From contig NZ_WBOL01000005.1 of assembly GCF_008973715.1 (NCBI RefSeq), positions 124,001-188,000 on the forward strand: DNA of 64,000 nucleotides, given 5' to 3'. The position numbers and the translations under genes are program-made. The stretch is from Nitrincola schmidtii (GTDB taxonomy: Bacteria; Pseudomonadota; Gammaproteobacteria; Pseudomonadales; Balneatricaceae). The notes below the pieces were generated by a model. That model was not told the DNA's origin. It did not search any database and saw only the letters and a list, made by a program, of their open reading frames with translations. Positions 37,118 through 47,439 of this stretch are shown here, piece after piece; within the stretch, counting starts at the first letter, position 1, and every line of letters starts with the position of its first letter.

Positions 37118-37771
37118 ATGAATAAACTGTATAGCGCAGGTTGGATTTTTTTGGTTTCCATGTTGATCTCTGCAAAATCAATGGCTGCAGATGCTGAATG
37201 GGAAGCCGCTAGAGCGGTTGTTGCTGAAACGACTGAAAACGTCATTGCACTGATGGAGGATCGCTCATTATTGCAGGATGAAAATCGTACACGATTACAG
37301 TCTGAGATAGAGACGATTGTGACACCAGTGATTGATTTTTACGGTTTCGGCCGCGGTGTGATGGGACGTTTTGCTCGTACTGCAACGGAAGATGAGTTAC
37401 AACGTTTTGCTGATATTTTAAAAACGACGTTGATTCGTACTTATTCTTTGGCGGTTAGTGAGTTTGCGGTTCGTGAATACTCAATTACACCACCCAGAGC
37501 ACCCAGCCCCCAGCCTGAAATGCAGGTAGTTAACGTGCAGTTAACTTCAACCGCTGGAAAAACATACAATATTCTCTACTACATGCGTAATGTTGACGGA
37601 AACTGGATGTTGGTGAATGTTGCAGTTGAGGGTATCAACCTTCGTTTAACCTTCCAAAATCAGTTTGCTGACATGTTCCAGCGTTCAAGAAACGTTTCTG
37701 CTGTAATCGATAATTGGGAAGAGCGCGTTGCTCGAACTATTGCTGAGGTAGTAGAAGATGTCGAAGGATGA
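37118..37771 (+). CDS. mlaC: Phospholipid-binding protein MlaC
   Basis: 217 aa. A signal peptide (cleavage near SMA-ADAE, about 23) precedes the MlaC/Ttg2D domain with VTPVIDFYGFGRGVMGRFAR and NVAVEGINLRLTFQNQF. It shuttles phospholipid through the periplasm between MlaD and the outer-membrane MlaA-porin complex; mlaA is not in this window. It overlaps mlaB by 14 nt. Confidence 0.95.
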   Translation: MNKLYSAGWIFLVSMLISAKSMAADAEWEAARAVVAETTENVIALMEDRSLLQDENRTRLQSEIETIVTPVIDFYGFGRGVMGRFARTATEDELQRFADILKTTLIRTYSLAVSEFAVREYSITPPRAPSPQPEMQVVNVQLTSTAGKTYNILYYMRNVDGNWMLVNVAVEGINLRLTFQNQFADMFQRSRNVSAVIDNWEERVARTIAEVVEDVEG

Positions 37772-38045
37772 CACTTCCGTCGTTGAATTAACAGTCGCAG
37801 GTGATTTGTTATTTTCAACGGTTGTTGCGAAACGTGACGCTTTACTGAATCAGTTGAAAGATTTAACCGGTCAATGTCGTATCGATTTTAGTGGTGTGGG
37901 TCGAGTTGATAGTTCTGCTTTGTCTTTGTGGTTGTGCTGCCAGCGTTACGCTCAAGCAAAATCACTATCATTAGAAGTTGTTAACTTGCCCGTTGATATG
38001 CTGTCGATTGCAAAATTGGTCGGCATTGACGATCAATTAAACTAA
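37758..38045 (+). CDS. mlaB: Mla complex STAS-domain protein MlaB
   Basis: 95 aa STAS domain: an N-terminal strand ELTVAGDLLFSTV and the core IDFSGVGRVDSSALSLWL, ending in a helix. MlaB binds MlaF on the cytoplasmic side and is needed for assembly and activity of the ATPase. Its short, divergent sequence is normal for the family; operon position makes the call. Last gene of mlaFEDCB, followed by a terminator. Confidence 0.92.
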   Translation: MSKDDTSVVELTVAGDLLFSTVVAKRDALLNQLKDLTGQCRIDFSGVGRVDSSALSLWLCCQRYAQAKSLSLEVVNLPVDMLSIAKLVGIDDQLN

Positions 38046-38054
38046 TTCCTTTGT

Positions 38055-38091
38055 AAGGCTTTTGAGTCAATTCGCTCAAAAGCCTTTTTTT
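38055..38091 (+). terminator. Rho-independent terminator of the mla operon
   Basis: AAGGCTTTTGAG (38055-38066) pairs with CTCAAAAGCCTT (38075-38086), 12 bp with an 8-nt loop, running into a T tract. It begins 10 nt after the mlaB stop. Confidence 0.93.
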
Positions 38092-38142
38092 GCGTTAAGA
38101 TAGTCCCCCTTTATAAGTGATTAAGAATTTCTCGGAGCTTTT

Positions 38143-38382
38143 ATGCAGGCTGAAGAAGTAAAGCGCATCGTTGAAAGTCAAATTCAAGACAGTGAAGTTG
38201 TGACGGCTGGTGAGGGATGTAACTTTGAAGTTACCGTGATTAGCCCAGCTTTTACTGGTCTTTCGCCGGTAAAAAAACAACAAATGGTTTACGGTTGCTT
38301 AAATGAGCAAATTGCCAGTGGAGCCATTCACGCGCTAACGATTAAAACCTATACCCCTGAACAATGGGCCGCACTGAACTGA
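38143..38382 (+). CDS. ibaG: BolA-family protein IbaG
   Basis: 79 aa BolA fold: EVKRIVESQIQDSEVV, then CNFEVTVISPAFTGLSPVKKQQMVYG and a C-terminal HALTIKTYTPEQW. IbaG proteins pair with monothiol glutaredoxins in Fe-S handling and acid response. The place between the mla operon and murA is the standard one for ibaG rather than bolA. Confidence 0.95.
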   Translation: MQAEEVKRIVESQIQDSEVVTAGEGCNFEVTVISPAFTGLSPVKKQQMVYGCLNEQIASGAIHALTIKTYTPEQWAALN

Positions 38383-38403
38383 TTGCCCAAAATGGAAAGA
38401 TAA

Positions 38404-40325
<1,922 letters not shown>

Positions 40326-40326
40326 A

Positions 40327-41637
40327 ATGACTCTGGAAATCACCCGCTTGGTCGCAGGCCAAACAGATTTTGATGCAAAATTGGATGCATTATTAGCATG
40401 GGAAAGCGTTTCGGATAAGCAGGTTAATCAGATAGTCGATGATGTGATTGCTAATGTTCGATCACGTGGCGACGAAGCCTTGGTTGAATACACCAATCGT
40501 TTTGATCGAATGAATGCTGAAAGCATGGCTGAGCTAGAAATGAGCCAGGCGCGTCTGCATGAGTCGTTAAAAAACCTACCTGCAGATCAGCGAACGGCTT
40601 TGGAAATTGCAGCAAAACGCATTGCGGATTACCACGAGCGCCAGAAAAGTGAATCTTGGCGCTATACTGAAGCGGATGGCACAGTCTTAGGTCAGCAAGT
40701 TACACCGATGGATCGTGTGGGTATCTATGTTCCCGGTGGTAAAGCCGCTTATCCCTCATCGGTGTTGATGAATGCCATGCCGGCCAAAGTGGCTGGCGTC
40801 AAAGAGATCATCATGGTCGTGCCGACTCCAGACGGGGTAGTTAATGAGCTGGTTCTCGCTGCAGCAGCCTTATCCGGTGTCGATCGAGTATTTACCCTCG
40901 GTGGTGCACAAGCGGTTGCCGCGCTTGCTTACGGTACTGAAACGGTTCCTCGAGTTGATAAGATTGTTGGCCCAGGAAATATCTTCGTCGCCACAGCGAA
41001 GCGCGCTGTGTTTGGTGCCGTGGGTATTGATATGATTGCGGGACCTTCCGAAATTTTAATCATCTGTGATGGCAAAACCAATCCTGACTGGATTGCGATG
41101 GATCTCTTTTCTCAAGCCGAGCACGATGAAGATGCTCAGTCGATCTTGATCTGTCACGATGCATCCTATATTGACCAAGTGCAGGCAAGCATTGAGAAGC
41201 TGCTGCCAACGATGGAGCGCGAAGAGATTATTCGCACTTCACTGAAAAACCGTGCGATTTTAATACAGGTGGATGATCTGCAAGCGGCGGCTGAGTTAAG
41301 TAATCGTATCGCACCAGAACACTTAGAGCTTTCTATAGAGGATCCAGAGGCGCTATTGCCATCGATTCGTCATGCTGGCGCGATCTTTATGGGTCGATAT
41401 ACGGCAGAATCCTTGGGGGATTACTGTGCAGGCCCTAACCATGTGTTGCCTACGTCGGGTACGGCGCGTTTCTCATCACCCTTAGGTGTGTATGATTTCC
41501 AAAAACGCTCTTCGATTATTATGTTCTCTGCTGAGGGCGCATCAGAAATGGGTAAGGTCGCTTCAGTCTTAGCACGCGGTGAAAGTTTAACTGCACACGC
41601 TCGATCAGCGGAATATCGTATTCTTTCTGATAAATAA
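40327..41637 (+). CDS. hisD: Histidinol dehydrogenase HisD
   Basis: 436 aa. It oxidises histidinol to histidine in two NAD+-dependent steps. Zinc and catalytic elements are visible: [29 protein letters not shown] (catalytic Glu-His) and [14 protein letters not shown]. The ATG at 40327, one base after the hisG stop, gives the normal length; a longer frame from 40279 lies within hisG. Confidence 0.97.
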   Translation: MTLEITRLVAGQTDFDAKLDALLAWESVSDKQVNQIVDDVIANVRSRGDEALVEYTNRFDRMNAESMAELEMSQARLHESLKNLPADQRTALEIAAKRIADYHERQKSESWRYTEADGTVLGQQVTPMDRVGIYVPGGKAAYPSSVLMNAMPAKVAGVKEIIMVVPTPDGVVNELVLAAAALSGVDRVFTLGGAQAVAALAYGTETVPRVDKIVGPGNIFVATAKRAVFGAVGIDMIAGPSEILIICDGKTNPDWIAMDLFSQAEHDEDAQSILICHDASYIDQVQASIEKLLPTMEREEIIRTSLKNRAILIQVDDLQAAAELSNRIAPEHLELSIEDPEALLPSIRHAGAIFMGRYTAESLGDYCAGPNHVLPTSGTARFSSPLGVYDFQKRSSIIMFSAEGASEMGKVASVLARGESLTAHARSAEYRILSDK

Positions 41638-41649
41638 AATTCTATGATC

Positions 41650-41686
41650 ACTCAATCTGCACCTTAGCGTGCAGGTTGAGTTCTTT
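41650..41686 (+). terminator. Probable terminator between hisD and algW
   Basis: ACTCAATCTGCAC (41650-41662) pairs with GTGCAGGTTGAGT (41669-41681): 13 bp with one G-U and a 6-nt loop, then TCTTTCT on the plus strand. The loop contains the stop codon of the convergent algW gene. The T tract is interrupted, so efficiency is uncertain. Confidence 0.55.
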
Positions 41687-42818
41687 CTGACATCTCTGCA
41701 ACAATTGAAAACTTGCGTTCGTTACGTAGAATTTCAAATCTAACTGACTCACCCGGCTTGGTTCTTGCTATTCTGCGCATTAAATCTCGTCCAGTCGTGA
41801 TGGCTGTGCCATTCATCGCAAGAAGAATATCGCCCGGTTGAAGGCCAGCGCTATGAGCTGGGCCGTTTCGTACAACACCTGAGATAATGACACCTGAATT
41901 GGAGTCCAAATTAAAGGATTCAGCGAGCTGCAGTGTAAGTTCTTGAACCTCTATACCTAACCAGCCACGAATCACACGTCCATGCTCAATCAGGTCCTGC
42001 ATAACTTGACGAGCGGTAATGGCTGGAATGGCAAAACCTATACCATGAGATCCGCCTGATTGCGAAAAGATAGCGGTATTTATTCCCACTAGATGACCGT
42101 TAGGATCAATTAATGCCCCTCCAGAGTTACCAGGGTTGATCGCTGCGTCCGTTTGAATAAAGCTTTCATAGGTGCTTAGCCCGATGCTATTTCGGCCAGT
42201 CGCGCTAACGATGCCTTGAGTAACCGTTTGTCCAACCCCAAATGGATTACCAATCGCAAGGACGATATCTCCGACACGCAGGTTATCTGTGGTATTTAAA
42301 ATGATACTAGGAAGGCTGGGTAGATTGATTTTCAGTAAAGCTAGATCCGTTTCTGGATCGCTGCCAATGACGGTTGCCAGCGCCTCTCGACCATCTTGGA
42401 GCGACACGACAATGCTATCAGCCCCTGAGATAACATGGTTATTGGTCACTACATAGCCTTGAGGGCTTAGAATGACTCCTGACCCTAAGCTTGATTGAAT
42501 GCGTTCTTGTTGTGGTAAGCGCTCAATATTAAAAAACTGCTGAAACAATGGATCATTCAACAAAGGGTTAGCAGGTTGTCTGACCAGTGTTTGAGTGTAA
42601 ATGTTTACTACGGCTGGTGAGGCTCTATCCACTGCTTCGGCAAAGGATAGGCGACTCGGCAAAGCTCTAGCTTCTTGCTGAGTAATGGCTTGCGTCTCAA
42701 TAATCTCGACCTTTGGAGCTAAGCCTGACTCATCTGTTTTGTAAAAAAACTGAATCAGTACTAGCGCAGCTAAGATGCCAGTCGTAACAGGCCAAGAGAG
42801 TAGTTTGAATTTACCCAT
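41664..42818 (-). CDS. algW: AlgW/DegS-type envelope-stress serine protease
   Basis: 384 aa. An N-terminal membrane anchor (about 10-26), a trypsin-like domain with the triad H128 (TNNHVISG), D158 (ETDLALLKI) and S232 (NPGNSGGAL), and a single PDZ domain (about 285-375). One PDZ and a membrane anchor fit DegS/AlgW rather than two-PDZ DegP. Such proteases sense misfolded porin C termini and cut the RseA/MucA anti-sigma factor to release sigma-E/AlgU. The hisD neighbourhood matches Pseudomonas algW. Confidence 0.92.
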   Translation of the reverse strand: MGKFKLLSWPVTTGILAALVLIQFFYKTDESGLAPKVEIIETQAITQQEARALPSRLSFAEAVDRASPAVVNIYTQTLVRQPANPLLNDPLFQQFFNIERLPQQERIQSSLGSGVILSPQGYVVTNNHVISGADSIVVSLQDGREALATVIGSDPETDLALLKINLPSLPSIILNTTDNLRVGDIVLAIGNPFGVGQTVTQGIVSATGRNSIGLSTYESFIQTDAAINPGNSGGALIDPNGHLVGINTAIFSQSGGSHGIGFAIPAITARQVMQDLIEHGRVIRGWLGIEVQELTLQLAESFNLDSNSGVIISGVVRNGPAHSAGLQPGDILLAMNGTAITTGRDLMRRIARTKPGESVRFEILRNERKFSIVAEMSERTQPAR

Positions 42819-42883
42819 ATATCCATTTCGTTTAAAGTGATCGACTATTATACGTCTCTAAAAGAGAAATTGGGAATTTTACA

Positions 42884-43654
42884 ATGAATTACAATAGCGT
42901 TGAGTTGACTGAGTTAGTTGAATATTGCGATGAAATTCTCAAATCATCCCAGTTTAATGACTACTGCCCGAATGGTTTGCAGGTTCAAGGTCGCTCGCAG
43001 GTTCAAAAAATTGTCACGGGTGTCACAGCCTGCCAAGCATTACTGGATGAAGCTGTGGAATGGGGCGCTGATTTAGTACTGGTACATCATGGTTATTTCT
43101 GGAAAGGTGAATCATCCGTATTGACCGGTATTAAGTATCGTCGGATTCGTACCTTAATTCTTAATGAGATGAGTTTGCTTGCTTATCATTTGCCTTTGGA
43201 TGCACACCCAGTCATGGGTAACAACGCTCGTTTAGCGGTCCGTCTAGGGTTGGAAATTGAAGACACGCTTGAGCCAGGCAAGGTCAATGCGATTGGGAAT
43301 ATAGGACGACTGTCAGAGCCTTGCTCGTTAAAACTGTTTACTCAGCGTGTAAAGCAAGTGTTAGATCGAGAGCCTCAAGTCATTGCAGGAGGCACTCATA
43401 AGGTCAGTAAAGTCGCTTGGTGTACTGGAGCCGCAGAGCGCTATATTGAAAAAGCCATCGAGCTAGGAGCGGATACCTACATCAGTGGTGAGATTTCTGA
43501 ACCAGTGGTACATATTGCGCGAGAGGCGGGTATTCATTACATCGGAGCTGGGCATCATGCCACAGAGCGTTACGGTGTTCAGGCACTCGGTGAGCATCTA
43601 GCGCGTCATTTTGGCCTTGAACACCGCTTTGTCGAGATAGCTAATCCAGTATAG
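42884..43654 (+). CDS. Nif3-like dinuclear metal protein (YbgI family)
   Basis: 256 aa. Metal-ligand motifs of the Nif3/DUF34 family are present: VHHGYFWKGE near residue 67, YHLPLDAHP near 102, and C-terminal GAGHHATERYG near 225. The family forms hexameric toroids with a di-metal site. A role as GTP cyclohydrolase-like or metal-insertion factor has been proposed, but physiological function is unsettled. It is divergent from algW. Confidence 0.93.
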   Translation: MNYNSVELTELVEYCDEILKSSQFNDYCPNGLQVQGRSQVQKIVTGVTACQALLDEAVEWGADLVLVHHGYFWKGESSVLTGIKYRRIRTLILNEMSLLAYHLPLDAHPVMGNNARLAVRLGLEIEDTLEPGKVNAIGNIGRLSEPCSLKLFTQRVKQVLDREPQVIAGGTHKVSKVAWCTGAAERYIEKAIELGADTYISGEISEPVVHIAREAGIHYIGAGHHATERYGVQALGEHLARHFGLEHRFVEIANPV

Positions 43655-43664
43655 TCTTCACAGA

Positions 43665-44336
43665 TTAGTTGTTAGTTTTTTTCTGTGAATCGTTTTTGTC
43701 AGATTCATCCTCGTTCAGACCTGGGTCTGGATAGGGTGGATTTGGCATGTCTTCAGACTTTTTCTTGAGACCATAACGATCAGAGAGCGTACCTTCATCA
43801 TGAGGGCTTTTGGGTGCCCAGTCTCTGGGTGGCTCAATATTGATTTCAGGGGTTTCCTGTTTCTCTTTGGCAGCTTTACTTTCAGTTGTATTTTCTGAGG
43901 TTTCTGCTGTATTAACTTCGTTCAGTTCTTCACTGGGAGCAGAAGAGGTAGTTGGTTTTTCTTCAGCAGCTTGATCGAGATGCTTCTGGTCACTTTGCTC
44001 CGGTTCAGTTGTTGATTTTTCGAGCTTAGGCTGAAGAGATGATTGAAGCGAACGTCCTGCCGCTTGGTCAGGGCATAGGTTTTGAGCACCCGTTGCAAGA
44101 TGCTGATGAACTTTTCGGTACTGTTCAGTTAACTCATTGACTAAAGAAGCGGTTTGTTCGAAATGGCTGGTGACCTCTGTTTTGTAACGATCCATTTCGG
44201 CACGAGAACCGTTGAGTTCGTCTTCGAGGGTTTTGCGTTGAGTTTCGCTGCTTCCGGATTTGCCCATCAGAAAACCGATGAGTACACCGACTGCAAGAGC
44301 AACAATGGCAATAATCCAAATTGTTTCTTGTTCCAC
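43665..44336 (-). CDS. zapG: ZapG/YhcB family cell-envelope protein
   Basis: 223 aa. One N-terminal membrane helix (about 7-24) is followed by a coiled coil (about 30-75) and a long Glu/Ser/Lys-rich disordered tail. The order helix, GKSG, LEDEL...TEVTSHFEQTASLVNELTEQYRKVHQHLATGA matches DUF1043. YhcB/ZapG links divisome, elongasome and lipid synthesis in E. coli. The tail is longer than in the E. coli protein (132 aa). Confidence 0.9.
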   Translation of the reverse strand: MEQETIWIIAIVALAVGVLIGFLMGKSGSSETQRKTLEDELNGSRAEMDRYKTEVTSHFEQTASLVNELTEQYRKVHQHLATGAQNLCPDQAAGRSLQSSLQPKLEKSTTEPEQSDQKHLDQAAEEKPTTSSAPSEELNEVNTAETSENTTESKAAKEKQETPEINIEPPRDWAPKSPHDEGTLSDRYGLKKKSEDMPNPPYPDPGLNEDESDKNDSQKKTNN

Positions 44337-44421
44337 CTGACTCTCCTATTTTTAGCTATTATGATCCTGTTCTACTTCAGATTATCCTGATTTGTACTGC
44401 TGTGTAAAATCATACTTTTTC

Positions 44422-44994
44422 TTAGAGCGCTTCTGGGGCAGAAGGTTTCCAATGTATTTCTTGACCACCTTGCTCACGTGCCAGTGTTCTTGCCATCACA
44501 AAGAGGAGGTCTGATAAGCGATTTAGGTAGCTTGCTCCCATGGGATTGATGGTTTCCCCTTCGATGCTGGCTAGCGATACCATTTGTCTTTCAGCTCTTC
44601 TGCATACTGAGCGAGCTAGGTGTGTTGTTGCGGCGGTTTTACTGCCACCAGGAAGGATAAATTCTTTCAGTGGCGGAAGTTTGTTGTTTAAAGCGTCTAA
44701 TTGCTCTTCTAGATAGGTGACTTTCTCTAGGGTGATGACGGTGTAGGTCTTATCTGCGATGGCGAGTTCTCCACCTAGGTCGAACAGGTCATTTTGCAGT
44801 CTTGAAAGAAGTTCGGCGAGTGGGTGTGGGTGATCTAGTTCTGCGATCACAAGCCCGATGATGCTGTTAAGTTCGTCGACATCGCCTAGGGTTTCGATTC
44901 TGGGGTGCGTTTTGGGGATGCGTTTGCCGTTGGCAAGTCCCGTGGTGCCTTGATCGCCACTGCGAGTATAGATTCGGTCGAGTCTGTCAGACAT
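44422..44994 (-). CDS. pduO: ATP:cob(I)alamin adenosyltransferase, PduO type
   Basis: 190 aa. The ATP-binding N terminus YTRSGDQGTTGL (9-20) and the catalytic-site helix ARSVCRRAER (127-136) with NRLSDLLF (158-165) are intact. It adds the adenosyl group to reduced corrinoid, making coenzyme B12. The ATG at 44994 gives MSDRLDRIYT, the family start; the longer frame to 45096 passes through a palindromic repeat and is rejected. It is downstream of btuB in the same direction, separated by the palindrome. Confidence 0.95.
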   Translation of the reverse strand: MSDRLDRIYTRSGDQGTTGLANGKRIPKTHPRIETLGDVDELNSIIGLVIAELDHPHPLAELLSRLQNDLFDLGGELAIADKTYTVITLEKVTYLEEQLDALNNKLPPLKEFILPGGSKTAATTHLARSVCRRAERQMVSLASIEGETINPMGASYLNRLSDLLFVMARTLAREQGGQEIHWKPSAPEAL

Positions 44995-45033
44995 GGTGGT
45001 TGCCTTATCGTTATGATGTTCGTGCATCTGTGC

Positions 45034-45135
45034 GTCTGAGGTTACCCTGTAATCTGACACGCCACAAGTACGTCCTTGTAGGCTCGCTGCAGCCATCCAT
45101 GGCTGCAGAGGTCATATTTCAGGGTAACCTCAGAC
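45034..45135. repeat. 102-bp palindromic repeat element
   Basis: The outer arms 45034-45058 and 45111-45135 pair over 25 positions with two mismatches; the outermost 16 bp (GTCTGAGGTTACCCTG) are perfect. Inside are two smaller hairpins: ACAAG/CTTGT (45064-45068 with 45075-45079) and a perfect 10-bp CTGCAGCCAT/ATGGCTGCAG (45087-45096 with 45099-45108). Folded, this is a three-way junction. It lies entirely between btuB and pduO and resembles a miniature extragenic palindrome. No target-site duplication is evident. Confidence 0.85.
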
Positions 45136-45160
45136 TTCCTTTGATAATTCCTGCCGTCGA

Positions 45161-47014
45161 TCAAAAACGGTAAGTTAGACTTGTTTCAAAGTAGCGGCCT
45201 TGGGTGTTAAAGCCAACTGCTTGTTCGTAATCTTTGTCAAACAGATTGTCGATTTTGGCGCGAAGTGTCCAGTCAGGTGATAGGTGCCAGTGGGCTCGGG
45301 TGTTTACAAGAGCATAGCCGCCCATTCTTTGATTGCCGAAGTCGTAACGTTTGCTTTGGCCTTCGAGCGTTACACCAGCACCCCAATTAGAAACAGCATA
45401 GTCGATATCAAACCTAGCATGTTCTCTTGCGCGTCGAGTTAGTAGTGTATCAGTTTGTCGATTTACAGGATCTTGTAGTGTGATGGCACTGTTGAAATTG
45501 AAGTTTTCAATAGAGTATGTCACTGAGACTTCAGCACCTCGTATCCTAGCTTCGTTTATATTATTAAATTTCCAAGAGTTGTTGGGATTACCTACGATGA
45601 GATTGTCGATTTCATTCTGAAAAAGTCGTAATTCAGTATTTAAATCATTTGTAGGCTTGTAGCGCCAGTACAACTCATAGTTAAGTGACTTTTCCGGTTG
45701 TAGTTCTGGATTTGAACCCCACGAGATTGGTCCATATAACTCTAAGAGATTTGGTGCACGATAGCCTTGTGCTATCGAAGCTCCGAGCGTATTTGAATTA
45801 CTGACAATCCATTGTAAACCTAAATTCCCAGTAGTTTTTTCGCCAAAAAACTGATCTTTATCATGACGAATTCCAGCTGATAGTTGCCAAAACTCATTCA
45901 GGTCATAACTGGTTTGAGCAAACACCCCATAAATTTCTCTACTGTTTCTTAAGTAGTCACTTGCTTCCAAAAGACGTTCTTTTTGGGCATCCAAGCCCAT
46001 TACCATAGCTATGTTTTCTAATCTGTAGGTTGATTTTACGCTAGCTTGATCTCTTTCTGTTTTGACTCTACCGTTAGCAACACCTTCTCTAAATTCTTTA
46101 CGGTCTTCTGCAGTTCGTGAGAAATTCGAATCTATAGTGAAGCTGTCTGTAACAGTAGCTTTCAAACCAAAATTGATGGTTTGTAGTACAAAGTTTTGCT
46201 TGAAAGCATTGTTAGAAATACATTGGAAGTCTGGCGGTGGAGCGGTATCACATGAGTTATCATACTCATTAGTCCCCTGACTTCTTAAATACCCAGCCGA
46301 AACAGTATTCTGATCATCAATATCTTGTTCCACTTGTAATCTAACAGCGTAATGTTCAAAACCGTCTTTTTCACCCGTAGTGTCAGCTTGGGTGGCATTA
46401 AACCCATCTGATTTTCGGTAACTTAGAGATGAGTTAAAGCGAGTGGTTTCGTTTGCTGCGCTGAAGTTAGCGTCGGTGAGTTGGGTGTTTTGTTGGCCTG
46501 CACCGACACGAATTTCACCTTGAGTTCCTGCTTGAATAGGGCTCCGTGTGATGATGTTAACCACACCGCCAATGGCATCTGCGCCCCAAATACTCGATTG
46601 CGGGCCGCGCACGATTTCGATGCGCTCGATTTGGCTGACGGGAAGAAATTCCCATCTGAAGGAGCCATCTGTTGGGTTATTGGCTTTAACGCCATCGATC
46701 AAAACAAGGGTGTGGTTGGAGTTTGAACCTCGAAGAAACAGGCTGGTCATTGATCCTGAACCGCCAGTGCTCGCAAATTCAACGCCCGGTGTGCCTCGCA
46801 GCAGTTGTGCCACTGATTCGGGTTGTTGGCGTTCGATGTCTGCTCGAGTAATGACGGTTGTTGCTGCTAAGGTTTGGTCAACGGGTTGTGACATTCTTAA
46901 GGGTGTGGTCACTGTGACCACTAAGGGGTCAAGCGATGTTTCAGCTTGAAGTGGCAAGCTGATGGCAGCGATTGCGCTTAACAGTAATGTTCTTTTGAAC
47001 GATGGAGTTTTCAA
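45161..47014 (-). CDS. btuB: TonB-dependent vitamin B12 receptor BtuB, TTG start
   Basis: 617 aa. Signal peptide (KTPSFKRTLLLSAIAAISLPLQA), a TonB-box-like DPLVVTVTT just after it, a plug domain (about 45-150, with LRGTPGVEF and FLRGSNSNHTLVLIDGV) and a 22-strand barrel ending in F. The TTG at 47014 is chosen because GAGGA sits 7 nt before it and it gives a clean signal peptide and E. coli-like length (614). The ATG at 47071 lacks a ribosome-binding site and adds 19 unrelated residues. A cobalamin riboswitch lies in its leader. Confidence 0.92.
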   Translation of the reverse strand: MKTPSFKRTLLLSAIAAISLPLQAETSLDPLVVTVTTPLRMSQPVDQTLAATTVITRADIERQQPESVAQLLRGTPGVEFASTGGSGSMTSLFLRGSNSNHTLVLIDGVKANNPTDGSFRWEFLPVSQIERIEIVRGPQSSIWGADAIGGVVNIITRSPIQAGTQGEIRVGAGQQNTQLTDANFSAANETTRFNSSLSYRKSDGFNATQADTTGEKDGFEHYAVRLQVEQDIDDQNTVSAGYLRSQGTNEYDNSCDTAPPPDFQCISNNAFKQNFVLQTINFGLKATVTDSFTIDSNFSRTAEDRKEFREGVANGRVKTERDQASVKSTYRLENIAMVMGLDAQKERLLEASDYLRNSREIYGVFAQTSYDLNEFWQLSAGIRHDKDQFFGEKTTGNLGLQWIVSNSNTLGASIAQGYRAPNLLELYGPISWGSNPELQPEKSLNYELYWRYKPTNDLNTELRLFQNEIDNLIVGNPNNSWKFNNINEARIRGAEVSVTYSIENFNFNSAITLQDPVNRQTDTLLTRRAREHARFDIDYAVSNWGAGVTLEGQSKRYDFGNQRMGGYALVNTRAHWHLSPDWTLRAKIDNLFDKDYEQAVGFNTQGRYFETSLTYRF

Positions 47015-47122
47015 ATCTAAATCCTCATACGCTAAGTTAGGGCGTGATGAGGGAGGGAAAGCCAAAAGCACAGCGCTATCGTAGTGACAGTTCTGATTGT
47101 TTGACTGGGTGAAGCCCTCCGC

Positions 47123-47305
47123 AACACCAACAGTGTTCCCACTTAGGCCGGTATCCGGGCTTGATGCGGCGCAGTGCGCGGATCATCGCGCCTTCCCATG
47201 CTAAAACAAAGCACAGTGGCATTAGCGATGACAACATCTTACCGTTGCGGGGGCAGCACAGGCTTTTGACGGGTGTCAGCACCTGTTTCCCGTTTAACTC
47301 TGAAT
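47123..47305 (-). promoter_or_regulatory. Cobalamin (B12) riboswitch controlling btuB
   Basis: Read on the minus strand, the leader contains GGGAAACAGGTGC, the invariant core CCCCCGCAACGGTAA (47239-47253) and the B12 box GCCACTG (47214-47220). GGGAAGGCGCGATGA and CCCGGATACCGGCC follow (end about 47146), all in the order of the adenosylcobalamin class. A small hairpin AACAC/GTGTT (47123-47127 with 47133-47137) follows. High B12 should lower btuB expression; whether by translation or termination is not evident. Confidence 0.92.
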
Positions 47306-47439
47306 TGAAACACTATTCCAAAGACAGAGCACCTGAGTGTAGGAAAATTGAAGCGGACGTAGTATACGTGATCTAAACAGATGAAGTCATCTTAGGTTTC
47401 CGTTATCCTGCTTGGTTTTGATCTTGTTGCTAGGCAAAG

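Noticed and set aside
43668-43694. Inverted repeat TTCACAG...CTGTGAA at the zapG end
   Set aside because: Only 7 bp with a long loop and lying in the zapG coding end; not convincing as a terminator.
44995-45096. N-terminal extension of the adenosyltransferase
   Set aside because: The extra 34 codons translate the palindromic repeat and do not resemble the family; MSDRLDRIYT at 44994 is the natural start.
46548-46949. 133-codon open frame opposite btuB
   Set aside because: Lies inside the conserved plug region of BtuB on the other strand; no ribosome-binding site or recognisable domain.
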